Assembly (NCBI GenBank): GCA_030295235.1
Contig: AP026172.1
Coordinates: forward strand, 806,001-870,000
Length of the DNA stretch: 64,000 nt
Reading direction: 5' to 3'
Origin: Fistulifera solaris
Lineage: Eukaryota; Bacillariophyta; Bacillariophyceae; Naviculales; Stauroneidaceae
The position numbers and the translations under genes were made by a program. Shown here one piece after another: positions 55,591 to 64,000 of the stretch. Within the stretch, counting starts at the first letter, position 1, and every line of letters begins with the position of its first letter. The notes under the pieces were generated by a model. The model made no database searches. It was not told the origin of the DNA and saw nothing but the letters and a program-made list of their open reading frames with translations.

Positions 55591-56699
55591 TCACCATATA
55601 CCGTTGGACGCAAGAGTCGTCGTCGCGAGAGATGCGTTCATACTGGTACTCGGCAAAGGAGGCACGGCATCTATTTTGCTCTTGGGAAATTGAAAAGCGG
55701 GTACTACCCATGCTCCACACGAACACGGTGTCCCTGACCAATTCCATGTTCCCAATTTCGCCTGACATTTTTGACAAACTAATCGTCCCAGCGTTTCTCG
55801 TAAATCATTGTCCAATTGATTAGTAGAAGACGATGCCTTGGGTTTCATCCACGGTAACGATTGTAGCAAAAAGTAACTTTGACATGGTTTCGAACTGGCT
55901 TTGGCGTTGTGCTCGATCAAATCATCTTGACCAAAAGGATATTCCGACAGATCCTACATGCGTATCGTACTTTGTTAGGATCAATAACGTGTTCTTCTTC
56001 TTCCTCCTCCTCCGGTGGTTGATTTTGTTGTTCAAGTGCTAGTTGTTCCAGTCGTTGCATTTCTTCTTCTCGTTGTAGCTGCTCGTAAAATAGCCATTCT
56101 TGTATCCGTGTTTGACCGACGGTTCGAATCAAATAAACCATTTTGCCAGGGCCCATGGTTCCGTTTCGTGTTTTCACTTCTTTTTCTTCTGGGGAAAGCG
56201 CCTGAAAGGCTTGCAACTCGTCCGATAGCGTCGTGTAGGGCGGAGAGGGTTCCATGGTATGGATCGGAATATCGATCGAAAAAAGTGTTTGAAAGTAGGA
56301 TTGAATGTGCTGAGAGCAAGTGTCATTGTCAATTCCGTTGCCAATCACAATATTTGTGATAATGGGAAAGTAGGAGCCATCTTTTGCTTCTGTTTCATTC
56401 GATATCGTGCCCTGTTGATTGGCCAAATCCAACAAATTGGTGGGCAATGTCACGTCGGATGGCGGTAATAACTCGGGATGATAATCAACATTCACCAGGT
56501 AGGGAATCCATTCCTGGGTACTTTCATTGCGATACTGATCGAATTGAGCCACACAGGGCAAATACTGCAGCAAAATGTGTTGTAAATTATAGTCGTCATG
56601 GTGGTTGATCTGTTCGTCTACTAGTAGAGACATGATTCTCGTCAATCGGGGTAGACTACTGGCGATCACAGCAATGCGACAAATGTTCTTCTCTGTCAT
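55591..56699 (-). CDS. YVH1/DUSP12-type zinc-binding protein lacking a phosphatase domain, one apparent frameshift
   Basis: The C-terminal ~110 residues match the zinc-binding domain of YVH1/DUSP12: 'VRYACRICRNIL', 'SYFLLQSLPWM', 'CQKCQAKLGTWNWSGTPCSC' and 'GAWVVPAFQFPKSKID'. YVH1 uses this domain to act in late 60S ribosome maturation. The N-terminal ~260 residues are not a dual-specificity phosphatase: no HCxxGxxRS loop is present, and I do not recognise them ('IAVIASSLPRLTRIMSLLV', 'YLIRTVGQTRIQEWLFYEQL'). A T4 run near 55937 needs one T to join 'CRNILF' to 'GQDDLIEHNAKAS'. Start chosen at the ATG at 56699. Confidence 0.72.
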
Positions 56700-57514
56700 C
56701 TTATCCAAACACGTTAACAACGCAAATCAATTCACATGCCACGGTATCCAACAACTCCTTTTACTTGTACTTGTGAATCACACTTTTTTTCTTTTTGATT
56801 TTTCTTTCGAGCTGGATGGCGGCGAGAGCACAGGCTTTTTCAGTTTTCAGTCCCTTTTCGACCTCCCGACTCAACCATTTTTCAGTCCTGGATATAGTTA
56901 TCGAAACTAATTGATTTCATTGCACAGAGTCCAAAGTATCACTCGACGTTCGTAATTAAACGCAAATAAGAAACGTTGACACGCTGCTACTGTTTTTATT
57001 GGCGTTGTTGACGCTGTTGTACGAGTGAATTGCGCCGAATATCTTTTCAGTCGATCTACTTTCAGTCCCGGAAAATATCAAATGAACCTATATTTCATCC
57101 CGCTGGGTTGAAAGTAAAGACACTGATGACCAAAGTATTACTGGAATTGCGAAAATACCACGGAAACCTAATTTGAGCAGGATTGAGACGCTAGTTTTGC
57201 TATTGAAGGATTTGTAGTACTTGCACCAGATGCATCCTTTTCATCGTCTCGAACATCAACTATATCGGTATTACAATACCTGGTACCTCGACAACTTCGA
57301 ATCATCAGCTTAATCTAGCTATTTTAAAATTGTCATTTGCTACAAGGGAAATAAGGTCGCTAGTTTTCTGTCAAAGCTTTTTACGCTGTCTTTCCACGCT
57401 ACAGGACAAGAGTGTCTCCGACCTGATTCCTATTTGATGCTCAGCGCCTGTTGTGACTTGGTTCTCCAAGATATATTCCAAATATACTCATTTATAGAAA
57501 ATGATTGAAGTTAT
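56700..57514. other. Intergenic region with CAGTCC motifs
   Basis: Contains TTCAGTCCTGGA (56881-56892), TTCAGTCCCGGA (57061-57072), further TTTTCAGTC words (56852, 57044) and TACCTGGTACC (57277-57287). No gene supported. Confidence 0.55.
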
Positions 57515-57993
57515 TCAAAACAAATACACCAATCCGTAAAACAATGTCCAGAACAAGGTAAACGACAATGCCGTCGGTTGAAATCCCTCCGTCCAGTACC
57601 CGAACCAGGTTTGTTGCGTATACGTTTGCAAAGACATGCCCGACATTTTCGTCATTGCCATGATGACACACACGAAAGTATGGGATGCTAAAAAGAAGAC
57701 TAGAAAGTATGGAAAACAAAAAATACGCGGACAGGGTAGGGTGTCAGGCGCTAAGGTGTCATTCCATGATTGATGTTTACATCCAACGTACCCAGTCCCT
57801 GCAATCCCGTACATCCCAGTATCCCCGCAATGCATCCCGAAGTTATACTCATGACGGAACGGATGCGATCCAAACGTTTCATATTGAGTTGCAAAGCCAT
57901 GCCGTCGACGACTTGCTTGCTGTTGGTCGAACTCGTCACGGTATTGTTGCTATCGCCTCCCGACGTCAAGCCAGCCATCGGATCTTGCATCAT
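57515..57993 (-). CDS. EMC6: ER membrane protein complex subunit 6, one intron
   Basis: EMC6 is a small core subunit of the EMC insertase of the ER membrane. Exon 1 (57993-57792) encodes a Ser/Thr-rich head and 'NMKRLDRIRSVMSITSGCIA', then 'GILGCTGLQGL'. The 92-bp intron (57700-57791, donor GTACGT) joins in phase to 'VFFLASHTFVCVIMAM' (exon 2, 57699-57515), ending with 'FTLFWTLFYGLVYLF', the EMC6 signature end. Three membrane helices and about 128 residues match the family. Start at the double ATG 57993/57990. Confidence 0.87.
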
Positions 57994-58407
57994 GATGGAA
58001 GATGTAGAAGTGTAGTGAGTTATAAGTTTAAACAAAGAGATAAGAAAGACTAGAGATGCACCTGCTTGAAAATGAAATAAGATAAACGAAAAAATGAATT
58101 ATCCGGTCGGACGACAGACCTTTCATCGATCTATCGCAGTAGTACGGCAGCTAACAACAATCATTGCTAACGTTACCATAATCGCAACCGATTTCATTCA
58201 CCATAATGAAATATGCATACTAAATATACCTTAAGGCAGAGAAGCTCTTTTACGATGTGAATGGAGGCAAGACAGCAGTCTGGCTCGGCTTATTGTTTGA
58301 TATTAGCCGCTGAGTACCGTCTGCTACGACTATACGGACTGGATTTGCTAGATTTCGTGCCTTTTTCATAACCATTCGACTAATATATTACTAAAGACAC
58401 TTTAAAT
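57994..58407. other. Intergenic region
   Basis: No gene or repeat supported. Confidence 0.45.
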
Positions 58408-59073
58408 TTAGCAAAATTCATGCCATGTAATAGTTTGTCGACACGTCGGGCACTTCTCACCCCCTTGTTCGGTCCACTGATAGAGACAGGGCAAATGAAA
58501 ATACGTTTGATTGATGCCACAACCACATTGCGTAGGCATTCGCGGATTGCTCTCATCAAAGCCCTCCAAGCAAATGACACATTCATCACCGGTGATCCTT
58601 TCCTGCCGTAAACTCATGATTTTGGCCATTTCGTGTTGCAACTGCGAACCGGGCAAGACAATTTCGTGGGGACTGAGTGTCGGATACGATCCCGACGAGT
58701 GGAATTCACAAGCTGTCCGTAGTGGTGAATTCATAGAGCGGGAGGAGGATGGTTTTAAGTCATCTTCTGTTTCGACTCGTTTGTGAAAGCGTGGGCGAAA
58801 CAAACGAAACAGTCCTCCTCCGCGGACGGACGGTGGTGGTGGCGGAGTATTTTGTCCCGTGTCCTGTGGTTCCTCGCGTTCTACGACTGCTGGATGTGCT
58901 GGTAAAGATGTAAATGTATCGTTGCTGCCAGTGTTACTTGAGAGAAGCAAGGACGATGATGCGGAAGGAGCATGGTGTTCATGAGAAGCTCTCGTACTGC
59001 TGTCAGCGTCATCGTCTTCGTCGTCATCGCCATTACAACAGACCCGGAACAAACATTGCAATACAGCTCCCAT
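58408..59073 (-). CDS. RING-type E3 ubiquitin ligase candidate
   Basis: Intact 221-residue protein. The N-terminus 'MGAVLQCLFRVCC' has Gly2 and several cysteines, so lipid attachment is possible. A disordered Ser/Pro region follows. The C-terminus is a cross-brace zinc finger: 'DECVICLEGF', 'PTQCGCG', 'YFHLPCLYQW', 'GGEKCPTCRQTI', with a long loop between the second and third zinc pairs that resembles RING variants. Substrate unknown. Confidence 0.8.
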   Translation of the reverse strand: MGAVLQCLFRVCCNGDDDEDDDADSSTRASHEHHAPSASSSLLLSSNTGSNDTFTSLPAHPAVVEREEPQDTGQNTPPPPPSVRGGGLFRLFRPRFHKRVETEDDLKPSSSRSMNSPLRTACEFHSSGSYPTLSPHEIVLPGSQLQHEMAKIMSLRQERITGDECVICLEGFDESNPRMPTQCGCGINQTYFHLPCLYQWTEQGGEKCPTCRQTITWHEFC

Positions 59074-59546
59074 TTTGAATCTGTTTTGGTAGTAACAATA
59101 GCAGCACGAAACGCCGCTTTATAAGCCAAAAGAATATTTTGCAGTTGAACGACGGCACGACACAAAAGATGGCACTTTGGTGGCGTGGCGTCGGAAAAAG
59201 AACAATATCCAAAAACACGCGCAATAAATCTTTGACGACGAACGACGAGACGTGTTTCATTCATGAGTGACGAAGTGACACTACTTCCTGCTCAACTGTA
59301 AATTTAGTACCGCTCCATAGCATTGGGCCAATCATAACGGACAGATTTTGGCGACGCATCGTGAGAGGGACGGGCGCGGTTTTTTTCCTCTTGAAGGGCT
59401 CGCTCAAAAACGCGACGAGGCAGAAATTCTTTTGCCTTCATAATATTATTATTCGTTCCTGTCGCCTCAATCGAAAGATCGCACTAACAGATTGCTTTGA
59501 TCTAAAAAAACTTATCAGCAACGAAACATTATCTAATAAGATCGCC
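59074..59546. other. Intergenic region between divergent RING genes
   Basis: About 470 bp with no supported gene. It separates two RING-finger genes that point away from each other. Confidence 0.45.
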
Positions 59547-60239
59547 ATGAATCGAAATGACTTGAACGAGGCTTTTTGTTTGGATGATTCATCATCCGCA
59601 ACACTGGATGCGAGCGTTCTCAAGTCACCCTGGACGGCGCTGTCAACCATGTCGTCTTCCTTTGCGATGAATGAAAGCTCCTTTTCCGACGAACATCGAC
59701 AAGATCATTCAGCGAATGAAGCCGAAGAGGAATCGATTGCATTGGCCCGACAACTCATGGCCGAAGAAGCCATGGCTTCGTACCAAAGTTCCTTTCAACT
59801 GTTGCAACAACATGCCACGCAATTTTCACCCGAAGACTATCAAGCCTTGCAGGCCGCCATGATGGAGGATGATGATCAACTAGCCCAATTGAATGATCAA
59901 GTCGATGAAGATGAAGGTGACGGTTCGGCGTATGAGACATTGTTGGACTTGTCAGAACGCATCGGTGACGTCAAAGCCGAACGATGGTCGTGGCGGGCAC
60001 CGCACGAAATTGCCAAATTGCCATCCTTTGTCTTTTCGAGCGAAACAACTATCTCTGCAGTGACGACTCGCGACGATTCGGAATGCAAATGCTTGGTTTG
60101 TCAGTGCGAATACGAAAATGGCGAACAGTTGTGTCGATTGCCGTGTCAACACACGTTTCATATGGATTGCGTCGAGCCTTGGTTGCTGAAGAAGGATGTA
60201 TGTCCCTATTGTCGTCAATGTATTGTGAAGAATGAATGA
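59547..60239 (+). CDS. RING-H2 E3 ubiquitin ligase candidate
   Basis: A 230-residue protein with an acidic, helical N-terminal region ('EEESIALARQLMAEEAMASY', similar to the disordered part of plant BIG BROTHER-type ligases). The C-terminal RING-H2 is 'CLVCQCEYENGEQLCRLPCQ', 'HTFHMDCVEPWLLKKDVCPY', 'CRQ', with all eight zinc ligands. The ATG at 59547 is chosen over the upstream 59361 start because the added residues are unconserved and basic. Frame intact, no introns. Confidence 0.85.
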   Translation: MNRNDLNEAFCLDDSSSATLDASVLKSPWTALSTMSSSFAMNESSFSDEHRQDHSANEAEEESIALARQLMAEEAMASYQSSFQLLQQHATQFSPEDYQALQAAMMEDDDQLAQLNDQVDEDEGDGSAYETLLDLSERIGDVKAERWSWRAPHEIAKLPSFVFSSETTISAVTTRDDSECKCLVCQCEYENGEQLCRLPCQHTFHMDCVEPWLLKKDVCPYCRQCIVKNE

Positions 60240-60366
60240 CGTACGCGGTGCACGCGATAGTCATTACGAATGATAGAATGACGGGTAGTCCTTTATTTTT
60301 TAGTCTCTCATTATTCAATCCAGATCAATTCAGCAAAACGGCGAGTAATGCCAGTAATAATATGGT

Positions 60367-61357
60367 TTAGCTACTACTTCTATTTTTTAGAATATCACTT
60401 TCATCAACACTACTCCGATTCACTTTTTTATGTTTGCGCCAATTTCCCAACAATGGGATACATTTTTCGTTCCGCAAACGTCTTTTCCAGTCGTTCATGG
60501 TTTTGGATTGCTTTTCGTTCAATGGTTCTTCTTTCCCTGTAGTAGTAAACATTTCATCGTCCAGTCGCATGGTCGCCAAAGCCCGTGTAGCATCGCGACC
60601 GGCTAACTTGTGATAGGGACCTCCTGGCCCATAAAAGGATACTCCACCAAAGGACATATCAAACACATCTTGGTCGACAGCAATGTAAATGGGTGGCGTT
60701 GCATATCCCTCGGGGATGGGTGCTTCTAGAGTTCCATTGTATTTCGCCAGTTCTTCCCGACTGATGATACGATGCGGATCGGGCATTTCAAAAATCAATT
60801 TCCCTACCAGCGGATAATTTCGATAATACTGAAACTTTTCCAACCACTGATCCAATTCCATACGTTCTCCGGCATTGAGTTGAGTCCGATCGACGGGAAT
60901 ATCCAGATACTGCTCATCAAAGGCATATTTTGACAAGGCAATCCCACATTCGCGTCCGGCAAATGCTGCGTAAGGACCCCCGGGGCCGTAAAAGTTTCGG
61001 CCGTCACTAACATCAAAGACGGTCCCCGCGACGGACAAATAGACCGGTTTGTGTTGAGGATTCGGGCCGTCATCTTCGAGTTCTCCATTGAAGTGACGCA
61101 ATTGTTGAGCAGTGAAATTGCGAAGGGGTTCTTTCTCGCCTTCCTCGTGTTGCGGTGTGGATTGTTTGGGTGTCGCAGAGGATGACATGACGGTTGTAGT
61201 CAAGTGATATCCAATGTAAACGGCCAGAACAATACAAATGTACTTTTGAAAAGAAAAGGCGTGTGTGCGCGATTATAGCAATCAAATATTGCGAGAAACA
61301 AATAGCAGTGAGGAAAGTGAAGACCGAAATAGCGAGCACGCCTGTTCCTTCACTCAT
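60367..61357 (-). CDS. Double MAPR (PGRMC-like) heme/steroid-binding membrane protein, one apparent frameshift
   Basis: Two consecutive cytochrome b5-like MAPR domains. The first has 'VYLSVAGTVFDVSDGRNFYG' and 'GPGGPYAAFAGRECGIALSK'; the second has 'IYIAVDQDVFDMSFGGVSFY' and 'GPGGPYHKLAGRDATRALAT'. Both keep the tyrosines that bind heme in PGRMC1. Upstream a second frame starts at 61357 with hydrophobic 'VLAISVFTFLTAICFSQYLI'. Removing one T from the run near 61245-61248 connects it through a second hydrophobic segment 'YICIVLAVYIGYHL'. This would be an ER-anchored protein of about 330 residues. Single-domain MAPR proteins are usual, so the tandem form is notable. Confidence 0.78.
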
Positions 61358-61667
61358 AACCCACTTACACCCAGCGAGCCGCTAGTTCCTGTCCACTGAT
61401 CTAATGATTGCGAGAACGAAGAGAGCCACGTGCTCATTATTACACGAATTCTTTTCAGAATATACAACAATCCATTCAATAAAGAGTGGTTGTTGTGCCT
61501 GTGTTTTTGCCGGCATTTTGGCTGATGCGATGTATACAAAGTAAGCGGAAATTCTGTGTGTGATGTAACTTTGCGTAGACAGAAAATCTGATTAAAATTA
61601 TTTTGAAACACACGGAGAATCTGTATGATGTGTCTTTTAGAACTAAAAATTGGAGCTGCACTTTAAA

Positions 61668-61686
61668 TACCTGGTACTACGGAGTA
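61668..61686. repeat. Adjacent TACCTGGTAC and TACGGAGTA motifs
   Basis: The two most frequent intergenic words of the window sit side by side, sharing one base. Confidence 0.65.
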
Positions 61687-61878
61687 AATGAAATTCAGTC
61701 CGATTTTTCTTTGCGTGAACAGAATCTCGAAGCAGAATAAATAGTCAAAGGGAGGTCTCTATTATGATTGTAGCAGTAATTACCTTTTACGTCTGAATCC
61801 TTCACAGTGAAATGCATAAGGTGCGGAGATGCGCTGGTTCAAAATTACTATGGGCTGGTGTCTAGCCTCAACTTTACC

Positions 61879-61900
61879 GGGACTGCATTTCAGTCATGGA
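61879..61900. repeat. Short dispersed hairpin, GACTG/CAGTC family
   Basis: Exact arms around CATTT, followed by ATGG as in the copies at 53288 and 53507. Confidence 0.7.
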
Positions 61901-62030
61901 GTATTTGCTTTCCGTCGTTATTGTTGCAGTTGTTGTGGTGCTGCTTCTACCTCGTATTCTTCTTCTTCTTCTTGTTCTCTTCCTTTTTGTCATCACAATA
62001 CGATTCAAAGTACTATTATCGTTCGACAGC

Positions 62031-63251
62031 ATGGCAAACGAGCTTATCAACAGCCCTCATTATGACGATTATGATGTTGACGACGACAATGCATCGATCG
62101 AAACGGATACGAATATCAGTGCCGTCATGTGGACGGATCCTTTGTTACCTGCTCGACAATCGACACGTCAAAGAAGAAGACAACGACGACGTTTGTTGGA
62201 TCGTCACGCGATTCGTCATGTCGAACGAGAACAGGCACGATCGACGACGGCTACAACAACGACTTCCTTTCGTCACATGCAGCAAACCGTTCATTGGTGG
62301 TGGAATGATTGGTTTCATACCTTGGCTTATCAAAGGACCACCACACTGATTACGTATCTGTTCGTTACTTACGTGACTCTCGTATTGACGTTCGCGGGTC
62401 TCTATTATACACTATCACGAACCATTGGTTGTGAAATGGATTTACACGTTCTCATGGAAGCCCTGTATTTCTCGTTAAGTACACAAGCCACCATTGGATA
62501 CGGAGTTTCCGATTATTATTTTGGAGGATGTTGGACGCCCTTTGGGTTGGTCTTGGTGCAAGTTTGGACTGCGTTGTTGTTCGATGCCATCGCGATTGGT
62601 TTGATTTTTCAACGATTGTCACGCGGACACAAGCGGGGCAAAACGGTATGGTTTTCGCGCGTTGCTTGTATTCGACGTGTCACGACTCAAGGCCATTCCC
62701 AATGGTATTTGTACATTCGATTGGGGGAAGGACGACGGCATCCTTTGATCCAAACCCAAGTCCGAGGATATTGTGTGCGACATGAACGTTACCGAGAAAC
62801 AGGGAATCATCATAACAGCGACAACACGCTGCAAACAACTCATTTTGTAACACGCCCACTTCGATGGTTAGAATCACACGTATGGATGCGTTTACCGCAA
62901 GTGCTCGTGCATGCTTTGGATGAGACATCACCGTTGGTGCCACCGAAGGACGGATGGTACGATGCTCAGGGTCATTGGCGCTCCATCAACGATTCTTCGA
63001 CATTTCCCCAATCCCTCCAAGAGTATTGGCAAGATCGACAATCGGAATTGATTGTTTTGTTGGAAGGCATTGATGCTTTGACAGGTTCGATGAGTCAGAC
63101 ACAACATTCGTACACAATGGAAAATATTGTCTGGGACGCACAGTTTGTGCCGTGTGTACGACCCGACACGAATGGTGGTTGTGTGGTGGATTTTGCGCAA
63201 TTTCATGAAACCCGGCCCGTGAATGAAGATACACCCTGTCCGTATCTATGA
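62031..63251 (+). CDS. Inward-rectifier (Kir-type) potassium channel
   Basis: Two-helix potassium channel. After an Arg-rich cytoplasmic N-terminus come helix 1 ('YLFVTYVTLVLTFAGLYYTL'), the pore helix and selectivity filter 'STQATIGYGVSDYYF', and helix 2 ('LVLVQVWTALLFDAIAIGLI'). The large C-terminal domain has Kir hallmarks: 'RGKTVWFSRVACI', 'GSMSQTQHSYTMENIVWDA' and 'VVDFAQFHETRPV'. A start at 61896 would add a Leu/Val-rich hydrophobic segment, which would be unusual for Kir and overlaps a dispersed hairpin, so I prefer 62031. Frame intact. Confidence 0.85.
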   Translation: MANELINSPHYDDYDVDDDNASIETDTNISAVMWTDPLLPARQSTRQRRRQRRRLLDRHAIRHVEREQARSTTATTTTSFRHMQQTVHWWWNDWFHTLAYQRTTTLITYLFVTYVTLVLTFAGLYYTLSRTIGCEMDLHVLMEALYFSLSTQATIGYGVSDYYFGGCWTPFGLVLVQVWTALLFDAIAIGLIFQRLSRGHKRGKTVWFSRVACIRRVTTQGHSQWYLYIRLGEGRRHPLIQTQVRGYCVRHERYRETGNHHNSDNTLQTTHFVTRPLRWLESHVWMRLPQVLVHALDETSPLVPPKDGWYDAQGHWRSINDSSTFPQSLQEYWQDRQSELIVLLEGIDALTGSMSQTQHSYTMENIVWDAQFVPCVRPDTNGGCVVDFAQFHETRPVNEDTPCPYL

Positions 63252-63356
63252 AATAGATGAATAAATAGTGATGCAGAAATGGGTCTTTTGAATAGTCAAA
63301 GTAAAATTACTTTTTTTTAATAAAGAGCTTATATTCACTGCTTGCTTGAGCCTCAC

Positions 63357-63849
63357 CTACAAGGTTTGGATGGTAGCTTTACTCGCCGGCAAGGGTGTTT
63401 GGCAAGCTTTGACTTTGCGGCCATTGAGAAGCACCATGCTGTGGTGAGAGAGAGAGAGAGAGAACGAGAAAGTGAGCATTCGGATGACACCTTTCTTGGA
63501 GCGACACAACTCAACAACACATACCAAGTACCACAATCCCCTTTCTGACAATTGACTGGAATACGAACCCGCACTTTGTTGGCGACGACCGTCAGTTTTT
63601 GCCCCGCCACGGCTCCAGGTACGGCTTTGCCATTGACGGTGACTTGTTCATTGTATTGCGGTCCACCGGACAGCCCGGGATCTTTGGCTTTGCCCAAAGA
63701 CTCATCATTTTGAAGGCATCTTTTAAACCACCGAAAAAGTACAAAGCGGTGGTTGTTTTCGTGGTTGTGGGCACTAGGAAGGCTCCTGTCGGAGGAACGA
63801 CAACTAGAAGAAGTATGAGAAAAAGTGGCGCTAAATGTAAGCGGGTCAT
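63357..63849 (-). CDS. Plastid-targeted 2Fe-2S ferredoxin-like protein, one intron, one apparent frameshift
   Basis: The N-terminus 'LFLILLLVVVPPTGAFLVP' is a signal peptide with an 'AF' plastid motif. Near 63712 an A4 run lacks one A, which links 'DAFKN' to 'DESLGKAKDPG'. The domain has 'VPVNCQKGDCGTC'-like cysteines (sequence 'IPVNCQKGDCGTC'), completed through an 86-bp intron (63439-63524, donor GTATGT) to 'MVLLNGRKVKACQTPLP'. Three cysteines plus the later 'KACQT' Cys match a compact plant-type 2Fe-2S fold, ending 'KATIQTL'. About 135 residues. Function as electron carrier is inferred. The intron 3' end is a CT-repeat polypyrimidine tract. Confidence 0.75.
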
Positions 63850-64000
63850 CTTGTGTTGAAATCTGATAATTGTGGGATAATAGAGGAGAGTAAGGAGAAG
63901 GGATGTGTTACTTCGTCAAGACGGGAGATTCAAAGGAAGAATAAGGGTTGACAAGAAAGGTATGAAGGCAGATGATGATGTAACAGCGCATTCGAGAAAA
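63850..64000. other. Window end
   Basis: Upstream region of the ferredoxin-like gene; nothing supported. Confidence 0.4.

Larger units (their letters stand above)
61358..62030. other. Intergenic region with several repeat motifs
   Basis: Contains CAGAAAATCTG-like words (61580-61635), adjacent TACCTGGTAC and TACGGAGTA (61668-61686), and a GACTG/CAGTC hairpin (61881-61895). Confidence 0.6.

Noticed and set aside
55591-56699. Active DUSP12 dual-specificity phosphatase
   Set aside because: The catalytic HCxxGxxRS loop is absent from all frames of the region; only the zinc domain matches.
61896-62030. Kir channel start at 61896
   Set aside because: It would add an extra Leu/Val-rich hydrophobic segment not found in Kir channels and overlaps a dispersed intergenic hairpin.
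1-64000. tRNA, rRNA or snRNA genes
   Set aside because: I looked for T-loop GTTCRANNC boxes and paired arms, and for conserved snRNA words, and saw no convincing candidate; a covariance-model scan would be decisive.

Overview
The window looks like nuclear DNA of a diatom or a close stramenopile alga. Several predicted proteins begin with an ER signal peptide ending in an 'xAF'-type motif, the usual entry signal for a red-algal secondary plastid. Genes are dense, about one per 1.5 kb on both strands. Introns are few and short (71-156 bp). Proteins carry poly-Asn, poly-Gln and poly-Asp runs. The gene set is eukaryotic: spliceosome, peroxisome, ER and condensin proteins. I cannot name a species. 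No tRNA, rRNA or CRISPR locus was recognised.

Layout: 1-640 N-terminus of VAC14; 1362-2057 SF3A2; 2752-3245 plastid ferredoxin-thioredoxin reductase catalytic chain; 3306-4288 plastid adenylate kinase; 4780-5549 membrane-anchored guanine-deaminase-like protein; 5603-7148 HMG-box protein; 8833-9378 cytochrome b5 protein; 9469-10357 CHORD protein; 10474-11148 decayed retroelement end; 11760-12678 membrane protein; 12778-13836 PEX12; 14401-17445 ACT-domain kinase; 18502-19363 lumenal PsbP-like protein; 20100-21448 unrecognised gene; 21534-23058 SPOUT1; 23190-23870 DNL zinc finger; 24582-26008 glycosyltransferase; 26111-27548 papain-family protease; 27999-28892 SirB; 28955-33268 CAP-D3; 33956-36185 glutaminase fusion; 36327-41136 tandem GH125 mannosidases; 41841-43386 second HMG-box protein; 44654-50194 four tandem short-chain dehydrogenases; 50305-50564 array of short palindromes; 50679-52118 AAR2; 52313-53085 FCF1; 53752-54909 zinc-finger gene with an in-frame stop; 55160-55467 LYR protein; 55591-56699 YVH1-type zinc protein; 57515-57993 EMC6; two RING proteins; 60367-61357 double MAPR protein; 62031-63251 Kir channel; 63357-63849 plastid ferredoxin-like protein.

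About thirty-five reading-frame breaks occur inside clearly conserved proteins. Nearly all are explained by one missing or extra base in a short homopolymer, and one is proven internally by a duplicated segment (T5 at 45076-45080 against T6 at 49620-49625). I read them as long-read consensus errors and annotate the genes across them. Introns share an unusual donor: GTACGT in 10 of 14.

The genes are mostly unrelated neighbours. Two themes recur: plastid redox and tetrapyrrole functions (FTR, ferredoxin-like, SirB, adenylate kinase, PsbP-like) and RNA processing (SF3A2, AAR2, FCF1, SPOUT1). The most distinctive items are the tandem SDR family with a shared N-myristoylation-type N-terminus and a gene-conversion tract, the glutaminase fused to a TerB-like helical region, two HMG boxes split by basic inserts, a YVH1-type zinc module without its phosphatase, and three families of short palindromic motifs scattered between genes.
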